This document shows, one piece after another, positions 59,740-64,000 of a DNA stretch of 64,000 nucleotides (its first letter is position 1; every line of letters begins with the position of its first letter). The notes below the pieces were generated by a model. It did no database searches and had not been told where the DNA came from. It saw only the letters and a list, made by a program, of their open reading frames with translations. A program made the position numbers and the translations under genes. Source of the stretch: Spongilla lacustris (Eukaryota > Porifera > Demospongiae > Spongillida > Spongillidae); NCBI GenBank assembly GCA_949361645.1, contig OX442415.1, positions 15,732,085-15,796,084 on the forward strand, in the 5' to 3' direction.

Positions 59740-61490
59740 GTGTTTTCGTTTCAGGACCACAACAAGTAACAACATAGGGTTAAAACAACATTTTTTTGTT
59801 TATTACTCATGAATTCACAACTGCACCATCATAGTCTGCATGTCCATGAGCAGTTTGATCGTTATATGCCCTGTAGTTATGGAGATCAGTTGAAGATTGT
59901 AAAAAATTCAAGGTGGGTAGCGGTTAAGGAAAAAAACTCCAGAAAAGTTCCGAGGTAAGGTTTAATTTTTTGTTCGTTACCTTGCAAAGTCCCTGTAGGT
60001 ACTTCAATAAATTTTTGAAAATTAATATAAATGTATACCTTAACAGAGCAAAATGAATGCATCAAAAATATGCTTTTTCCAATGAAAACAGATTAGTATT
60101 TCAAAAGTTATAGCGTTTCAAACATTTAATCGCGGGTAACTAACAATGTACGCAATGTGAATGGACCACGATATAAAAAACTGACTGCTTGACTTCTCCA
60201 TGCAGCTACTATAAAAGTATTCAAGATAATGATGCCATAATTGCATAAAATACAACATAGATACTCTTGATAAGGCTCACAGTGTCAAATACACATTGTA
60301 TCTAAATTTAGGTCAATAGCCCATATTGTGATATTGTAAAGTTCTTTCCTACTTCGCAGCCACTCTTCCAATATGTAATAATTACTTTTGGACTTCTCTG
60401 ATTGCTTTACACATATTATATAGCACATTGTGATGCTACCATAGCTGTTCAAAATACAGACCATTAATAACTGACTGACAATTGCTTAAAATATTATATA
60501 TTCCTTTTACATTCCAAGGTATCTGGAAATTCAAATCAACTTCCTCTAGTGCCACACATTGCAACTTTTTTCTATCTTCCTCCTTAAACTAATCTCTTCT
60601 TATCTTTAGGTCTCTGTTCTTGTGATATAAAAATGTTGTTTACTAACTATTACAGATTTAACTATATTTTCTTACTCGTTCTGAGTGTGTGCGCACACAA
60701 CCACTGCATTGTCCCATTACTTTTCCAACAAGGAACCTACTTTAATATTAGATGCTTCTATATTATGGTCGCATCACCCAACCCACTTTGACATATAATT
60801 GGTGCTGCACATGCCGACACCATACAAAATGTCACATGACATGATCCTCATACTACCGAGAACCTACATACAGAACAGGGACCAACTACCTATATAGCTA
60901 AGCTTTTGACTTTGAGCCTACTATATTTAGCGATGGTGGTGGGCCCTTACCATCTCAGGGGAAAAAACCTCACTGAAGTGAGGGAAAAAACCATGCCGGC
61001 TCTATTCAAACAAAATATCACGACATGGCATATAGCCACAACTAATATACAGTTGTATTAAGAATCATGATGCTTCCTGATCTGCTGCCACTGGCCTGCT
61101 TCTTCTCCAGATCTCTAGAAGCCTGTGCATAAGATATAACACCACTGGGGGGGTGACCATGCACATGACACCTAGTGGAATGCTCACACATCTGCAGAAA
61201 CCATCTCTTATACCACATGGCACTATGCATATCTAACACTCATCAACAGCCCAACATAGAGGCCATGACATTGTATCCAACATACCAGGATATCAACACC
61301 CTTCAACAGCTATACCTTAACATACAATCTGTTGGCTACACTCAAACTGCATTCCTATAGGAGTAGAGCAAAGGGACCTAATGTGGAACGCACCCCTATT
61401 AAGGAACACTAAATCTCATTAAAAATTCAATCCAAATTATGGGTTTGCAATGACGGATCATACGCAAATCAATGAATCTGATTGACCCAC
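59740..61490. other. AT-rich region without recognised genes
   Basis: No long ORF, tandem repeat or inverted terminal repeat was identified. Confidence 0.45.
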
Positions 61491-61797
61491 CTAGTTGCTG
61501 GATAAATATCCTCCTCGAGCATTTGGCAAGCTAGGAGTGCAGCATTGTGCTCCTTTGCGACCTCCTGATTTCATTATAGTGTTCATGCGCTCTAATGCAG
61601 CGTTTTCTTCTAGAGCTGCTTTTCTTTTTCTTCGTCGCTCTTCTTTCTCAGCTATATCTCTCCTCTTCATATCCTCAGCAGCCTCGATCCATTGTGCTGA
61701 AGTCATGCACCGAGCTGAACCTTTCAAATGCTTAAATTGAGTACTTGTAGTAGGGATAGCGTTGTCCTGTGGATCTAAGCCTTCTCCATCTTAATTA
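61491..61797 (-). pseudogene. Possible pogo/Tigger transposase C-terminal tail
   Basis: The minus strand reads LKGSARCMTSAQWIEAAEDM followed by a Lys/Arg/Glu-rich helix (EKEERRRKRKAALEE). This recalls the charged tail (RVLTS...EKEEKK) that ends pogo/Tigger-type transposases. The frame opens upstream to DGEGLDPQDNAIPTTST and then a stop. No DDE core is present; this is inference from composition and motif order. Confidence 0.35.
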
Positions 61798-62449
61798 TCA
61801 GTGGTACTTTAGTTTCTGAACTTTGAGGAGAGGTCCATTCAGCATGCTGCACCTGCTCAGGACGTACTAGGATAAACTAATATGAATATATTGTCTTGAA
61901 AAATACGCTGTGTGGGCACCATCATATCACAATAATACAGCTATTTTTAATGACATGAGAATCCGAACTATAAGACTGTTTCAATAACTAACGCATACCT
62001 TTACGAATTTGGTGTGTATTAAATAGAGCTATCAAGAAACTCCTTGGCACACAAACAAAATAGATTGTCTATGCATTGAAAATACAAAAATTCACAGGAC
62101 TCTGGTTAACATTGAAATACCAGGTTAAGTTATATTATGTCGAGCTCTAAGCAATCCAACAGTAAACACCTGTGCCGTTAAATGGACCCTTGGGCACCAT
62201 CCAAAGTTCATGAAACTGTATCCTGGTATAGACTAAGACCTAATAAATATGGCAAACGCTTCCTCAAGTTGGCATCTTTAAAAACTAGGGAATGGCTAAT
62301 CGCGATAGAATACTATAAAAATCAACGAGGAACACACAATTATGCCGAATGCTGCCTTACATTTCGACACCATTAGTGTATCATGCAACCCATTTTCTTC
62401 TTTAACCTAGTAATAAAGTCCTAAATACCTTCCAAATAACTTTACAAAA
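61798..62449. other. No recognised gene
   Basis: AT-rich spacer. A short ORF at 62182-62376 has no recognised motif. Confidence 0.4.
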
Positions 62450-62641
62450 CAGCGGCGGCGGAACCGGGGGGGTATTAACCCCACCCCTCCCCCCACCAAC
62501 TTTGACCTTGAGTATGAATATTATTACGTAATGAATTTAATTACCAGCTGAATTAAAGTGATAAAGCGAACACGGACAGCATCCCCCCCATAGTTTTACC
62601 CCCCCCCCCCCCCCACTATAAAACACCTTCCGCTGCCCCTG
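62450..62641. mobile_element. Short hAT-like MITE (192 bp), target duplication unclear
   Basis: It begins CAGCGGCGGCGGAACCGGGG. The right end reads, in reverse complement, CAGGGGCAGCGGAAGG. The CAG start and G-rich/C-rich interior (GGGGGGG...C17) resemble the other hAT MITEs here. The 8 bp flanks do not match exactly. Confidence 0.5.
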
Positions 62642-62869
62642 TAAAACGCGTATCTTCTTGAGCACTCGTAGAGAAATCCGTAATACGGTCACAATTTTCG
62701 ACGGAATTTAGATTACCAGTTTCTGCCTAAACATACACAATTTATTAAAGTACCTACTGTAGTTCATATATGAAACATTTTACTCTTATTCGTCATTGCG
62801 ATCATAAGTTGCAATTTGCCAAAGTTAAAAATTCCATTATCGGATAGAAAAACGTTCTGTATACATTAA

Positions 62870-63585
62870 TACCGCATCCGTGAGTAAAGTAGCCGTTTTT
62901 GGGGGAAGTAAAAAAACTAAAAGGTCCGCTGATGGGTATTTTTGTTTTCAAATACAGTAATGTGAAAGTACAACTCTTGAGACAACATTGGATGCATTTT
63001 GTGAGAGATCATTCAGCTCGCTGGATGCTACAAATGCGGCGATATAAAAGGGGTCCATTCCGATGAAACCTTAATTCATCATCATAGAAAAATGGCAATA
63101 ATCACATTGTATAAGCCAAGTTGAACTATTACACATTTCAATCGATTTTCAGCCGTAAGCGATGTATTTTTTTAACTGTGTGCATGTGTTCTATCGTGTC
63201 TAAATAACTCTATACATTTCCGCGTGCGTTTAAACTTAGATGCTTTTCACGATGTTTTGCGAGTCTTCATGCACATGTAATTTTAATTATTAGGGAAACT
63301 AAGAGCTGCATTGATATAAATGGCTCATGTATGCTTATGAATTTACAGTCAAGAAGGGAAGGGGTGCAAAATGATAAAATGATAAGTGTAGTACCGCAAT
63401 ATGCCTATTTAAAGTGTGTGCATCAAAACTGCGATCGTTGCAGCTCTCATAAATTATAATGTGAACATAGTATAAAAGGTTACTCTACTTATTTTACAAC
63501 CAGTACCTGTGATTTTATTGCTAGCGGATCTTTTAGGTTTTTAGTTTCCCCTAAATTTGTACCCACTTAACTCACGGATGCGGTA
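62870..63585. mobile_element. TTAA-target TIR element (piggyBac/Kolobok-type MITE)
   Basis: TACCGCATCCGTGAGT at 62870 is inverted at the right end (ACTCACGGATGCGGTA, to 63585), and arm similarity extends about 55-60 bp inward (GGGGRAA...CTAAAAGRTCCGCT). TTAA lies immediately outside both ends (62866-62869, 63586-63589). There is no coding capacity. The TTAA target points to piggyBac or Kolobok transposases. Confidence 0.82.
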
Positions 63586-63589
63586 TTAA

Positions 63590-64000
63590 GGTATTATCGT
63601 CCACTTTGACGTCACAACTGATTACATGTATCGTAATGATAACGCAATGGCTTCTGGTGCATGCAGCAGTTTCCAAGTCTTCTGTGATTCTGTTTCAGGT
63701 ACTTGTTCATTCCAGAACCTACCTGATGCATACAAACATGCATTGTGGGGTACCAGAAATAGAAAGCGAAGAAGTTTGGAGGTAGAAGGCGTTACTGTGG
63801 TTGTACAAGAGTGGTCGAGCAAGGGGAAGGCCAATGAAGGGTTAAGAGCCTTTCCATCACGTAGGAGAGTTTTCGATTCTACATGTACATAGGGTTTGAT
63901 GTTTGTTAAATACGAGTTCGTGTACATTTCGCGCTAAGTACACCCATGCAAATTTTGATTCAGTTGATGAAATGCTATATAGCCAAACACTGAGTCGCCT
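63590..64000. other. Window end; overlapping ORFs of about 90-100 codons, unassigned
   Basis: A plus-strand ORF (63626-63892) and an antisense ORF (63622-63927) overlap. The plus one contains NRKRRSLEVEG and ends near the edge. Neither has a recognisable domain, so I do not call a gene. Confidence 0.25.

Overview
This is metazoan genomic DNA, most likely from a sponge. The evidence is short GT-AG introns (about 28-75 bp), a degenerate guanylate-kinase-domain gene of the LRGUK type, a 7TM receptor, mitochondrial-type ALDH pseudogenes, expanded RecQ/DUF6589/SCAND3-type transposon-related genes, very frequent ACATGTACATGT words, and many long G/C homopolymers. No prokaryotic operons, CRISPR arrays, rRNA genes or convincing tRNA genes are seen. 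The taxon is an inference; no search was run.

Layout. 0-3 kb is mostly non-coding. 3.1-4.1 kb holds a 7TM receptor with one frameshift. 4.8-7.0 kb is a 5'-truncated non-LTR retrotransposon (RT plus restriction-like endonuclease). 8.8-12.9 kb holds terminal-inverted-repeat (TIR) elements, including an 881 bp hAT element with a perfect 8 bp target-site duplication (TSD). 14.9-16.3 kb is a spliced SCAND3/KRAB-A-type integrase gene. 18.3-20.8 kb (minus) carries six exons of an LRGUK-like gene. Its introns are packed with minisatellites, and one C-to-T type nonsense codon lies at an exon end. 20.9-24.6 kb is a 3.7 kb TA-flanked TIR element just upstream of those exons. 25.1-31.2 kb is a satellite of about 180 bp with a 361 bp higher-order period.

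32.0-33.2 kb is a broken DD41D Tc1/mariner transposase. 36.0-39.4 kb holds a degraded DUF6589 gene (+), a LINE 3' fragment (-) and a degraded RecQ helicase (-), convergently arranged. 40.1-41.3 kb is a minisatellite split by an insertion. 42.6-44.9 kb is a CACTA element with near-identical TIRs, a transposase remnant and a multi-exon ORF. 45.5-53.1 kb is a large inverted duplication of an ALDH5A1 (SSADH) pseudogene, with a deleted pogo-type transposon between the arms. 53.4-54.0 kb is a textbook hAT MITE. 55.7-56.5 kb is another endonuclease-bearing LINE fragment. 57.5-58.7 and 62.9-63.6 kb are TIR elements with TA and TTAA target duplications.

How it fits together. Only the 7TM receptor, the LRGUK-like exons and possibly the integrase gene look like host-type genes. 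Nearly everything else is mobile DNA or tandem repeat. At least seven distinct TIR families, three non-LTR fragments and one Ty3/gypsy fragment are nested or adjacent, and many transposase genes are broken by frameshifts or stops. The window is best read as a transposon-rich accessory region.
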